This document shows, piece by piece, positions 1-6,089 of a stretch of 9,970 nt of DNA. The notes under the pieces were generated by a model. That model was not told the origin of the DNA and made no database searches. It worked only from the letters and a program-made list of their open reading frames with translations. Location of the stretch: positions 1 through 9,970 of the forward strand of contig JAISWP010000037.1 in NCBI GenBank assembly GCA_031271065.1. Reading direction: 5' to 3'. Within the stretch, counting starts at the first letter, position 1. Each line of letters begins with the position of its first letter. The position numbers were made by a program, and so were the translations under genes. This DNA comes from Synergistaceae bacterium. GTDB lineage: Bacteria; Synergistota; Synergistia; Synergistales; Synergistaceae.

Positions 1-753
1 GTATGCTATACGGACAGCAGGGGGATGATAGCGGGAGCCACAACGAGTTTCTGCGAGGCCGTGGGCAAAGCGGCTGATTCGATCGCAGGGGACATGATCA
101 ACGAAGTTATATCCCTGGACAGCGACGAGGTGGTGCTGGAATCGGGCCGCTGGCTCGTAACTCAGGAAAAAGAGGGCGCGCGGTATTATTTCTCGCTCAG
201 GCGGCCCGTCGGCGGCGAGACCGCGGTACAGGCTCCGCCGGCCGACGCCGGGATGTCCATATACGACAGGGAGACCGGACTTTATACCGACGAATACCGC
301 AAGACAAGAGGCCCGGAAGAGGTGAGCCGCGCCCAGCGCTACAAACGCCCGCTCTCAGGTCTTCTCGTCGCCCTGACGTTCGAGCCCGGAGCCGACGTCA
401 CGCTCACGAACGAACAGGCCGTGATGCTCGACAACGCGTTCAAGACCAGAATACAGTCCGCCCTCCGCACCACCGACTGCGGCTTCCTGATGCATGACGG
501 ACGCGTCCAAATACTCCTGCCGGAGACGCCTCAGACAGGCGCCAAGACACTTCTGGGCCGCATCATCACACTGCCGCAGGATCTCTTTGACGAAGCGGTG
601 AGGACCGCGGTCAATCCGCGGGTCCGCGGCGCGCTTTATTTCTACAACGGGGCCAGCAGGATGGAGTACGGAATATTTTCCGCAGCCATGGAAGAAGCCT
701 TCATAAAGAGCAGAGAGGGAGGGGAATCAGCCCAGTCCAGCCAAGCGGCCTAG
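1..753 (+). CDS. Degenerate GGDEF-like domain protein (5' partial)
   Basis: The reading frame is open to the left edge, so the true start may lie outside; the first internal ATG is at 25. Numbered from that ATG, residues about 79-225 read like a diguanylate cyclase fold. It opens with a DRETGLYTDEY segment (family: D-x-LTGLYNR-x-Y/F), then a helix ending RAQRYKRPLSGLLVALTF, as in GGDEF proteins. Where the active-site GGDEF loop should be, the sequence is MHDGRVQILLPET (about 156-168): the flanking 'ILLPET' strand is kept but the GG[D/E]EF residues are lost. Cyclic-di-GMP synthesis is therefore unlikely. The domain is more plausibly a structural, partner-binding or nucleotide-sensing module. 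The part before residue 75 is not recognised and may be the end of another sensory domain. The stop codon overlaps that of the convergent downstream gene. Confidence 0.72.
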   Translation, partial: VCYTDSRGMIAGATTSFCEAVGKAADSIAGDMINEVISLDSDEVVLESGRWLVTQEKEGARYYFSLRRPVGGETAVQAPPADAGMSIYDRETGLYTDEYRKTRGPEEVSRAQRYKRPLSGLLVALTFEPGADVTLTNEQAVMLDNAFKTRIQSALRTTDCGFLMHDGRVQILLPETPQTGAKTLLGRIITLPQDLFDEAVRTAVNPRVRGALYFYNGASRMEYGIFSAAMEEAFIKSREGGESAQSSQAA

Positions 754-1442
754 TCGGCGCCGAAGCCGACGTTTCGGGGGATCTTGCGGGCTGTCCAAAA
801 CTCACGCAGAACGGCTACCAATTCCTCGTCGATCTGCCCCGCAGCCGGAACGTCTTTCATTATCTGGAACATCTTCACCGATGAGACAATTCCCTCGTTC
901 AGCCGTCCGTCCGCGCTGCCCGGATAATAACCCAGCATCCGCAGATACTTCTGCGCGTACCAGACGAGGGACGCGCCGGGATCGCTTTTTACCTCGCCGG
1001 GCATCGACATTTCCATGTATTTTGCCTCGGCCTCCCGGACGATATCCGCTTTCCGCCGCTCCACGGTCTGCAGCGCGTCCCGCATATCGCTCTCTTTATA
1101 CTCTATGACGGAGGCGAGGCTGTTGTACTTTCGGACTTTGCCGTTGTACAGTTCGAGGACACGTCCTTCCTCCGCGATATCTTCCAGCACGTTCAGTTCG
1201 ATGCCCTCGCGCAGCAGCCACGCCAGCTCCGGCGCGCTCATAGGACCGGTCCTGCCGTCCGCCGGTTCGACGAAATCCCCGGCCTGCGCGGCTTGACGGG
1301 GGACGGCGGGGTCTTTGCCGCGCAGATACTCCGGATGTTCCTCATATTCGCGCAGGGTCCGCAGCTCGTTCACGAAGAACGCCGAGACGGCGAACACTGT
1401 CAATATCACCGAATAGAGTACGGTTTTTTTCAGCCGATTCAT
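750..1442 (-). CDS. Membrane-anchored peptidoglycan-binding-like protein
   Basis: A 230-residue protein with a short basic N-terminus (MNRLKK) and one hydrophobic segment (about 7-25), predicted to be an uncleaved signal anchor with the rest outside the membrane. Residues about 118-145 are charged and helical, possibly a short coiled coil. Residues about 158-215 resemble a PG_binding_1 repeat: a 'YLRMLGYYPGSADGRLNEG' core, then a helix (SSVKMFQ) and a G-x-I-D-E-E-L segment, matching the family pattern of L-x-x-LGYY-x-G-x-x-DG-x-x-x-x-x-T-x-x-A-V-x-x-FQ. I infer a cell-wall-associated role; no catalytic domain is visible. The start lies 7 bases after the stop of the spermidine-synthase-like gene, with no clear Shine-Dalgarno sequence, so translation may be coupled to that gene. 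The C-terminal stop overlaps the convergent GGDEF-like gene by 4 bases. Confidence 0.75.
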   Translation of the reverse strand: MNRLKKTVLYSVILTVFAVSAFFVNELRTLREYEEHPEYLRGKDPAVPRQAAQAGDFVEPADGRTGPMSAPELAWLLREGIELNVLEDIAEEGRVLELYNGKVRKYNSLASVIEYKESDMRDALQTVERRKADIVREAEAKYMEMSMPGEVKSDPGASLVWYAQKYLRMLGYYPGSADGRLNEGIVSSVKMFQIMKDVPAAGQIDEELVAVLREFWTARKIPRNVGFGAD

Positions 1443-1449
1443 AATGTGA

Positions 1450-3006
1450 TTACAAATTAAGGGAGTACTTCTCCACGGGCGCGAAAGCGTCAGTGAATGC
1501 GGCTATCCTCGGTTCGAAGCGATTTGTCCATCTGTGGGCCAGAAGGGACGCCATATAGTCGTTCTCGGGAGCTCTGTTCGGAATTTCGTCCGAGGCAAGC
1601 GCCACTATCATGATGTTCTGGCGCACCGCGAAACTGTTCGGGTACGTTGCGGGATAAATCATGACGACAGGAAATGCCGAGGCTATGCCGGAGTATATTC
1701 CGCTGAAAAGCTCGCCGTCCAGGGACGAGATGATATTTACGATGAACACGCCGTCGTCGGACAGCGCCGCTTTGATGTTCTTCATGCACTCTTCCGTCGT
1801 CATGTGGAAGGGGATATTATACGACGAACCGAACACATCCTCGAATATCGCGTCGTATTTCACCTCCCCGCTCGCTGCCGCCCGGTTCAGGAAGATACGG
1901 GCGTCTTCGTGAAATATCCTCTGGTTCTCTCTGTCGGTGAGGTTGAAATATCTGCGGGCCGCGTCCGTTATCCCCGGGTCCAGCTCCACCACGTCGACAG
2001 CCGTTTCCGGCCTGGTGACGCCAAGATGTTTGGGGACGCAGTAGCCTCCCCCTCCGAGCATCAGAATGTTTTTGACGTCGGGCCTGTAGTGGAAGGCAAG
2101 GTCGTAAAACTTGGTGTAGTCGCTGTAGAGATCATTGGGCCTGTCCACGTACATCAGCGACTGAGCGCCCATCGGGTCGGTCTGCAGTATTCTCACTTTC
2201 AAATCCGTGCCGAAAGCGGCGCGCTCCATCACCCTGATGCTGTTGTAGCGGGTATCGATAGTTATGCCTTCGGGACTCATGGGCAGATCACCCCTCTCGC
2301 TCATATAACCCAGCAGAGCCGCCAGCACTATGATCGAAGCTGTTATTTTCGCCCTTTCCGCCCCTCCCGTACGGAGGATCAGCGCCGTGATCCCAAGGAC
2401 AGCGGCTGTTATGAACAGTATGGTCTGAGATGAGAATACCGATATGAGCACAAAACCGCCGAGAAAAGTCCCCAGTATGCTGCCGGCGGACGATATGGCG
2501 GAAAACCTGCCGACCGTTCCCCCGGACGACGCTACGGCCCGGATGGATATCCTGACGATAAAGGGCGAAACCATCCCGAGAAGCGCGCTGGGAAGCGCAA
2601 AGAGGCATACCGCGGCTATGAATGAGCCGAGATAGACGTTTCTCACGCCGGAACTCAGAACCCTCAAAAGAGGGTTCGACACAAACCCGACTATCACGGT
2701 GACCGCCGCCGCCCCTCCGATGATCTTCGCGAGCAGATCGCAGCTGGGGTATCTGTCCGACATAATCCCGCCGAACCAGTAACCCAGCGTAAGACTGGCC
2801 ATGATCACCCCTATGAGAGACGTCCAGACCACAAGCGAGGTTCCCATGTACGGAGCGACTACGCGCGAACCTGCCATCTCGAGCACCATTACGCTCGCCC
2901 CGCAGAGAAACGACGCCGTCTCCAGCACCCTCCGGCTGACCGGTTTTTCTATCTCATAAATCCTGCCTCCGGGGTTCCCGCCCTTCGCGGGCTTTGTATC
3001 TCTCAT
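1450..3006 (-). CDS. Fused membrane/spermidine-synthase-like protein
   Basis: A 518-residue protein of the fused MFS/spermidine synthase type. Residues about 28-235 contain roughly seven hydrophobic spans. The first carries the family-typical LEMAGSRVVAPYMG stretch (42-55), followed by WTSLIGVIMASLTLGYWFGG (61-80). Residues about 250-460 form a SpeE-like Rossmann methyltransferase fold: nucleotide loop LMLGGGGYCVP (315-325), acidic strand end VELDP (340-344), HEDARIFL (366-373) and YDAIFEDVFGS (384-394). The polyamine-site aspartates of true SpeE are not clearly preserved and no decarboxylase gene (speD or speA) is adjacent, so the substrate is unknown. I chose the ATG at 3006 because AAAGGGGA lies about 7 bases upstream; an upstream in-frame TTG at 3063 has no such support. 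It is probably transcribed with thpR. Confidence 0.85.
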   Translation of the reverse strand: MRDTKPAKGGNPGGRIYEIEKPVSRRVLETASFLCGASVMVLEMAGSRVVAPYMGTSLVVWTSLIGVIMASLTLGYWFGGIMSDRYPSCDLLAKIIGGAAAVTVIVGFVSNPLLRVLSSGVRNVYLGSFIAAVCLFALPSALLGMVSPFIVRISIRAVASSGGTVGRFSAISSAGSILGTFLGGFVLISVFSSQTILFITAAVLGITALILRTGGAERAKITASIIVLAALLGYMSERGDLPMSPEGITIDTRYNSIRVMERAAFGTDLKVRILQTDPMGAQSLMYVDRPNDLYSDYTKFYDLAFHYRPDVKNILMLGGGGYCVPKHLGVTRPETAVDVVELDPGITDAARRYFNLTDRENQRIFHEDARIFLNRAAASGEVKYDAIFEDVFGSSYNIPFHMTTEECMKNIKAALSDDGVFIVNIISSLDGELFSGIYSGIASAFPVVMIYPATYPNSFAVRQNIMIVALASDEIPNRAPENDYMASLLAHRWTNRFEPRIAAFTDAFAPVEKYSLNL

Positions 3007-3163
3007 ACGCAAATCCCCTTTCCAGTCTCGTGATATCATAGTGTAAACGAAGCCGCATTGCAATCGGGCCTACCGCAAGAATTAAAAGGGATACCGCCGC
3101 ATAGGGGTATATGAGGGCCCGGTTTTGGCGAGTTCGCTTCTCATAAGCGTGAAGGAATCGCAC
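2954..3163 (-). CDS. Possible small membrane protein overlapping thpR and the next gene
   Basis: A 69-residue frame starting at GTG. It overlaps the last 82 bases of thpR and the first 53 bases of the spermidine-synthase-like gene, and it crosses the 75-base gap between them without a stop. It encodes a hydrophobic stretch (about residues 17-36, with AAVSLLILAVGPIAM) followed by a charged amphipathic tail (LHYDITRLERGFAYERYKARE). This topology resembles small bitopic FtsL/FtsB-type proteins, but I recognise no family. No Shine-Dalgarno sequence precedes the GTG and no better in-frame start exists. It may be a chance open frame whose hydrophobic run partly reflects the thpR codons read one base out of phase. 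Confidence 0.25.
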   Translation of the reverse strand: MRFLHAYEKRTRQNRALIYPYAAVSLLILAVGPIAMRLRLHYDITRLERGFAYERYKAREGREPRRQDL

Positions 3164-3648
3164 GTCCAGGATATCGCCGGGGCCTCGCTCAGGCGCCCCG
3201 CGAGTTCGTCCGGCAGAGGGGCTGCGCCGCGCTCCGCTCTGGCCCTCGCGAGAGTGAGATGCGGATGGAATCTGCGAGGTTCCGGCTCGCAGCCGGCGGA
3301 AACTGACGCCTTCTCGACGAGGGCCGCGAGGCGGCCAAGCTGCCCGGAGCCGTCCTTAACGCCGAGCCACAGCGCTTTCACACGCGACAGGGACGGGTAT
3401 GCCCCGACCCCGCTCAGAGACAGGTCAAAAGGTCTGCCGCCCAGCCCGGACAGATTGGTGTCGAGCTTCATGACCTGATCAGCCGTCACGTCGCCCAGGA
3501 ATCTGAGCGTTATGTGAAGCCGCTCCGAGCCAACCCACCTGAAGCCCGGGAATACTCCCAGCGACACGACGAACGCCCCCAGACTCTCCAATTCGGCATC
3601 GGGAAGCGTGACACACAAAAAAGCCCTCACAGACGAACCGACTTCCAA
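3082..3648 (-). CDS. thpR: RNA 2',3'-cyclic phosphodiesterase (2'-5' RNA ligase family)
   Basis: A 188-residue 2H phosphoesterase, the usual length for the ThpR/LigT family. Both catalytic HxTx motifs are present: HIT at 45-47 (context ERLHITLRFLG) and HLT at 130-132 (context RFHPHLTLARARAER). Family members hydrolyse 2',3'-cyclic phosphate RNA ends to 2'-phosphates and can reversibly join tRNA halves by 2'-5' linkage in vitro; the cellular role is unsettled. The N-terminus VRAFLCVTLPD matches the family's first beta strand (R-x-F-[IVL]-A-[IVL]-x-[LP]-P). The start is TTG, chosen because GGAGGG (3655-3660) sits 6 bases upstream. It is the first gene of a minus-strand group and is divergent from the small membrane protein at 3755. 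Confidence 0.92.
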   Translation of the reverse strand: MEVGSSVRAFLCVTLPDAELESLGAFVVSLGVFPGFRWVGSERLHITLRFLGDVTADQVMKLDTNLSGLGGRPFDLSLSGVGAYPSLSRVKALWLGVKDGSGQLGRLAALVEKASVSAGCEPEPRRFHPHLTLARARAERGAAPLPDELAGRLSEAPAISWTCDSFTLMRSELAKTGPSYTPMRRYPF

Positions 3649-3698
3649 TAGAATCCCTCCATATTTTGATTATTTCTATTGAGTAATTTCCGTTTTAC

Positions 3699-3728
3699 TT
3701 GTCTAAGGCACATCTTATTATTTATAAT
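3699..3728 (+). promoter_or_regulatory. Candidate sigma-70-type promoter for the envelope genes
   Basis: TTGTCT (3699-3704), an 18-base spacer, then a perfect TATAAT (3723-3728). It lies in a 106-base AT-rich gap within GC-rich surroundings. The -10 box would place the transcript start about 20 bases before the ATG at 3755. The -35 match is partial. Confidence 0.55.
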
Positions 3729-3732
3729 TATA
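3723..3732. promoter_or_regulatory. Palindromic -10 element shared by divergent promoters
   Basis: TATAATTATA is its own reverse complement, so a perfect TATAAT exists on both strands (plus 3723-3728, minus 3732-3727). On the minus strand it would serve thpR, with a leader of about 70 bases. Only weak -35 candidates occur there: TTTAAC at 16-base spacing, or TTAACG at 15. Competition between the two transcripts is inferred. Confidence 0.35.
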
Positions 3733-3754
3733 TACGGTATGAATTATCGTTAAA

Positions 3755-4024
3755 ATGAAGGAGATGTGTGAGCTGAGAATATTCGCAGCGGTCGGAACGC
3801 TCATCACGGCGGTGATCATCGGTTTTATGGCCGCCGCGTACTTCGGCGCAGCCACCGGTCCCGTGACAAGCATACCGGAGACGGAAACGCCTTACGGGAC
3901 GATAATCGGTTCGGAGGAAAATCCGGGCAATGTCATAGACGCCGCCCAATCCCTCGTCTCGATGGACAGAAACCGCCAGAGGGGGATGCAGGAGCAGCTG
4001 GACCGGCTCGGCGGGGCTCCATGA
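3755..4024 (+). CDS. Small single-span membrane protein, unknown function
   Basis: A protein of about 89 residues with a hydrophobic N-terminal span (about residues 7-29, LRIFAAVGTLITAVIIGFM) and a short extracytoplasmic tail rich in Pro, Thr and Glu, ending in a charged helix (about 65-86). No family is recognised. The start is uncertain. The first ATG (3755) has no upstream Shine-Dalgarno sequence. Instead AAGGAG lies at 3758-3763, just inside the frame, with another ATG immediately after it (3764) and an in-frame CTG 9 bases after it (3773). The mature span is the same in all cases. The gene ends 7 bases before the secreted protein at 4032, so the two are probably co-transcribed and coupled. 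Confidence 0.7.
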   Translation: MKEMCELRIFAAVGTLITAVIIGFMAAAYFGAATGPVTSIPETETPYGTIIGSEENPGNVIDAAQSLVSMDRNRQRGMQEQLDRLGGAP

Positions 4025-4031
4025 GGACCGG

Positions 4032-4544
4032 ATGAGGAGATATTTCATATTCGCGGGCCTTCTTTCGGCAATATTTCTGGCTTCCCAGGCAAGCGCGGCT
4101 CTGTCCGCAAAGGGCGCCTTCATACTGCTCGACAAGGTCCCTCCCGGAGAATATCTGCCTGACGCGAGGGAGTTTCTGGGCCGGCCGGCGTCATCCAGAG
4201 TCATGGATAAGAATCTCGGGGTAGGGGTACTCAGGTGGGGTTCGTCCGGAGATTCGTGGTTCTTGGACGTACTGCACGACGCGGATACCGTCAGGGCGAC
4301 GCGCGTGACGTGGAGGACAAAGTCAAGGGGAGAACAGCAGGCCATATTTTCACAGCTCACGACCGCCGGGAAAAATTTTTTCGGCAGACCGGCGGCATTC
4401 CGGGGCCTGTCCGAAGCGGAATGGAACGACTTCGGCGGCAGATGGATAGTGGTGGCCAGGATAGAGTCCGACGTGACCAGGGGCGTGACCCTGCTGTCCG
4501 GAATACGAGACCAGGCAATGGGAAGTGATAAATTCGGATTTTGA
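4032..4544 (+). CDS. Secreted protein with an internal F-x-GRPA...RW repeat, unknown function
   Basis: A 170-residue protein with a clear Sec signal peptide (basic MRRY, hydrophobic core, likely cleavage after ASA at about 20-22) and no lipobox. The mature part contains two similar units: FLGRPA (48-53) followed by RW (68-69), and FFGRPA (116-121) followed by RW (137-138). Each unit resembles the small 'G...LG-x-P...W' pattern of BamE/SmpA-like periplasmic domains (note VPPGEYLPDAREFLGRP at 36-52), but this likeness is weak and by eye only. The Shine-Dalgarno GAGGA (4023-4027) lies 4 bases upstream and overlaps the end of the preceding gene. The protein probably acts in the periplasm together with its neighbours. 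Confidence 0.8.
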   Translation: MRRYFIFAGLLSAIFLASQASAALSAKGAFILLDKVPPGEYLPDAREFLGRPASSRVMDKNLGVGVLRWGSSGDSWFLDVLHDADTVRATRVTWRTKSRGEQQAIFSQLTTAGKNFFGRPAAFRGLSEAEWNDFGGRWIVVARIESDVTRGVTLLSGIRDQAMGSDKFGF

Positions 4545-4611
4545 CGCGGATAATCGAATGACTTGGACCGAAACGCTCGGATAAACCATAACCGCGAGGA
4601 GGAATGACAAT

Positions 4612-5325
4612 ATGAAAAGATCGCTGCGAGGCAAAGCGCTGAAATTTACCGTGGCAGTTCTGGTATTCTGCCTGACTATGTCGGCGGCGGCGGCGCTGGC
4701 CGCAGAGGCCCAGCATGAGAAGCACATCAGGCTGGCCGCCGAGCTCATCAAAAAAATGAGCGCTCAGGACGACGTTAAAACAATGGCGCAGACCGCCAAA
4801 TCCGGCAAGGCGATAGCCATCTTTCCAAATTTGATACAGGCCGGGCTCGGAATCGGCGGAATGCACGGCGAGGGCGTAGTGCTGGTGAAAAATTCCAAGG
4901 GAGGGTGGAACGGCCCGTCGTTCGCGTCTTTAGTGGGCGGATCGTTCGGCCTTCAGATAGGCATAAAGGAAGTCGGCCTCGTTCTGGTCATAACGAACCA
5001 GGAGGGCCTCCAGGCTTTCACGGGCGGCAAGAGCTTCAAGCTGGGCGGCGACGTCAGCGTGGCAGCCGGCCCGGTGGGACGCGACGCCCAGGCCGCGACG
5101 GATTCCAGGCTCGACGCGTCGATATACAGCTACTCCATGTCAAAAGGTCTGTTCGCGGGCATGGCGCTCAGCGGGTCCACCATCAACGTGAACGGCGACG
5201 CCAACAAAGCCTATTGGGGTAAGGCCACCGAGGCAAAAACGGCCCTTTCAAAGCAGGCCTCCGGAGCCAAAATCAATCCCCTGACAAAAGAACTGAACAG
5301 CCTGATGAAGCTGGCCGGGAAATAA
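4612..5325 (+). CDS. Secreted SYLF-domain (Ysc84-like) lipid-binding protein
   Basis: A 237-residue protein with a Sec signal peptide (residues 1 to about 30, cleavage near ALA-AEA; LVFC is not a proper lipobox). The rest matches the bacterial SYLF/DUF500 family. It has a helical lead (about 35-60), then KAIAIFPNLIQAGLGIGG (66-83), G-x-GVVLVK (87-93), GWNGPSFASLVGGSFGLQIG (98-117), VLVITNQEGLQAF (124-136), GDVSVAAGPVGRDAQA (146-161), IYSYSMSKGLFAGMALSGS (171-189) and a final YWG (201-203). Eukaryotic SYLF domains bind phosphoinositides; bacterial secreted versions are poorly characterised and presumed envelope-associated. A strong Shine-Dalgarno GAGGAGG (4596-4602) sits about 9 bases before the ATG. 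The 67-base gap upstream holds only a weak promoter candidate (TTGGAC at 4563, CATAAC at 4587), so the gene may be co-transcribed with the two genes before it. Confidence 0.93.
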   Translation: MKRSLRGKALKFTVAVLVFCLTMSAAAALAAEAQHEKHIRLAAELIKKMSAQDDVKTMAQTAKSGKAIAIFPNLIQAGLGIGGMHGEGVVLVKNSKGGWNGPSFASLVGGSFGLQIGIKEVGLVLVITNQEGLQAFTGGKSFKLGGDVSVAAGPVGRDAQAATDSRLDASIYSYSMSKGLFAGMALSGSTINVNGDANKAYWGKATEAKTALSKQASGAKINPLTKELNSLMKLAGK

Positions 5326-5374
5326 CGTACAGCTTTCGCGCGGCCCCGGGTCGGAAACTCAAAAAATCGTCTCC

Positions 5375-5403
5375 GTGACAAAAACCGGTATTTATGATAA
5401 AAT
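5375..5403 (+). promoter_or_regulatory. Promoter of the pyr operon
   Basis: GTGACA (5375-5380) and TAAAAT (5398-5403) are separated by exactly 17 bases; each matches the sigma-70 consensus at five of six positions. A start near 5410 would give a leader of about 125 bases that begins just before the PyrR-binding hairpin. Confidence 0.7.
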
Positions 5404-5423
5404 GCCCTCAGTTGAAAATTGAG

Positions 5424-5460
5424 TCCTTTAATTCGGTCCAGTGAGGCCGGAAAGGCGGAG
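5424..5460 (+). promoter_or_regulatory. PyrR-binding hairpin (anti-antiterminator) in the pyr leader
   Basis: The core TCCAGTGAGGCC (5437-5448) matches the conserved PyrR target, which in Bacillus is UCC-A/N-G-A/N-GAGG-C-U. It folds as the known site does. The upper stem is CGGTC (5434-5438) with GGCCG (5445-5449), closing a CAGTGA hexaloop (5439-5444). The lower stem is CCTTT (5425-5429) with AAAGG (5451-5455), and the two are separated by an asymmetric internal loop. PyrR bound to UMP or UTP stabilises this hairpin in Bacillus. Here it would sequester 5451-5455, which is otherwise needed by the antiterminator. Confidence 0.9.
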
Positions 5461-5485
5461 TATAAGCGAGTTGCACCCTGCCTTT
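5451..5485 (+). promoter_or_regulatory. Antiterminator helix of the pyr attenuator
   Basis: AAAGGCGG (5451-5458) can pair with CTGCCTTT (5478-5485), eight pairs including one G-U. The left arm overlaps the lower stem of the PyrR hairpin and the right arm overlaps the left arm of the terminator, so this fold excludes both. It would form when PyrR is not bound, allowing read-through into pyrR. Confidence 0.8.
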
Positions 5486-5506
5486 AGGACGGCAGGGTGT
5501 TTTTTT
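5474..5506 (+). terminator. Intrinsic terminator (attenuator) before pyrR
   Basis: A perfect 9-base-pair stem, CACCCTGCC (5474-5482) with GGCAGGGTG (5491-5499), has an 8-base loop and is followed by seven T residues (5500-5506). It lies between the promoter and the first gene of the pyr operon, so it acts as a conditional attenuator rather than the end of an upstream gene. Confidence 0.95.
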
Positions 5507-5534
5507 GCGCCAAAACATTGCGGAGGTGTTATTT

Positions 5535-6089
5535 GTGAGGGAAAAAGCGCGGATAATGGACGCGACCGCTATGAAACGAGCGGTCCAGCGCATCGCACAC
5601 GAGATCATCGAGAAGAACAAGGGAACGGGCAACATAGTATTGATCGGGATACAGCGCCGCGGGGTGCCTCTGGCGGAGATGCTCGCCTCGCACATAGGAA
5701 GGGTGGAAAACGCCGCAGTACCTACGGGGAGGCTCGACATCACATTTTACCGCGACGACCTGTCCCTTCTGGCGGAGCATCCAGTCATCAACGGCACCGA
5801 CATTCCTTTCAGCATCACCGACAAAGACGTAATTTTGGTGGACGACGTGCTTTTCACGGGGCGCACCACAAGGGCCGCGATGGAGGCGATAATGGAGGTC
5901 GGGCGCGCGCGCACGATACAGCTGGCGGTCCTGATCGACAGGGGGCACAGGGAGCTTCCGATCAGGGCGGATTTCGTCGGAAAGAACGTCCCGACGTCGC
6001 GGAGCGAGATGATCGCGGTGAAAATAGCGCCCTTCGAGCCCGAGAACTGCGTACTGGTACTGGATATCACAGACGGGGGGGACGAATGA
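5535..6089 (+). CDS. pyrR: Bifunctional pyr operon attenuator / uracil phosphoribosyltransferase
   Basis: A 184-residue PyrR of normal length, closely resembling Bacillus PyrR throughout. It binds the pyr leader RNA in response to UMP/UTP and also converts uracil plus PRPP to UMP. Visible features are the N-terminal helix with RIAHEIIEKNKG (19-30), LIGIQRRGVPLAE (36-48), DITFYRDDLS (68-77), the PRPP-binding loop VILVDDVLFTGRT (99-111) and DRGHRELPIRADFVGKNVPTS (135-155), which is hallmark PyrR sequence. The start is GTG at 5535, chosen because GGAGGT (5522-5527) lies 7 bases upstream and the protein then begins MREKARIMD as in homologues; an in-frame TTG inside the terminator T-run (5505) is rejected. 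The stop TGA overlaps the ATG of pyrB (ATGA). Confidence 0.97.
   Translation: MREKARIMDATAMKRAVQRIAHEIIEKNKGTGNIVLIGIQRRGVPLAEMLASHIGRVENAAVPTGRLDITFYRDDLSLLAEHPVINGTDIPFSITDKDVILVDDVLFTGRTTRAAMEAIMEVGRARTIQLAVLIDRGHRELPIRADFVGKNVPTSRSEMIAVKIAPFEPENCVLVLDITDGGDE

Noticed and set aside
3007..3063. Upstream TTG start for the spermidine-synthase-like protein
   Set aside because: No Shine-Dalgarno sequence is seen there, while ATG 3006 has AAAGGGGA at good spacing and the added residues resemble no family N-terminus.
4350..4866. Antisense open frames opposite the secreted protein and the SYLF gene
   Set aside because: Both plus-strand products have signal peptides and coherent domains; the antisense products do not.
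5505..5534. In-frame TTG at 5505 as the pyrR start
   Set aside because: It lies in the terminator T-run. GTG 5535 has a well-spaced GGAGGT and gives an N-terminus like known PyrR.
5441..6085. Long open frame running in from the pyr leader and continuing in frame into pyrB, suggesting an extended PyrB
   Set aside because: It overlaps pyrR out of frame and the translated part is low-complexity and Arg/His-rich. PyrB homology begins only at 6086, where a normal-length protein starts.
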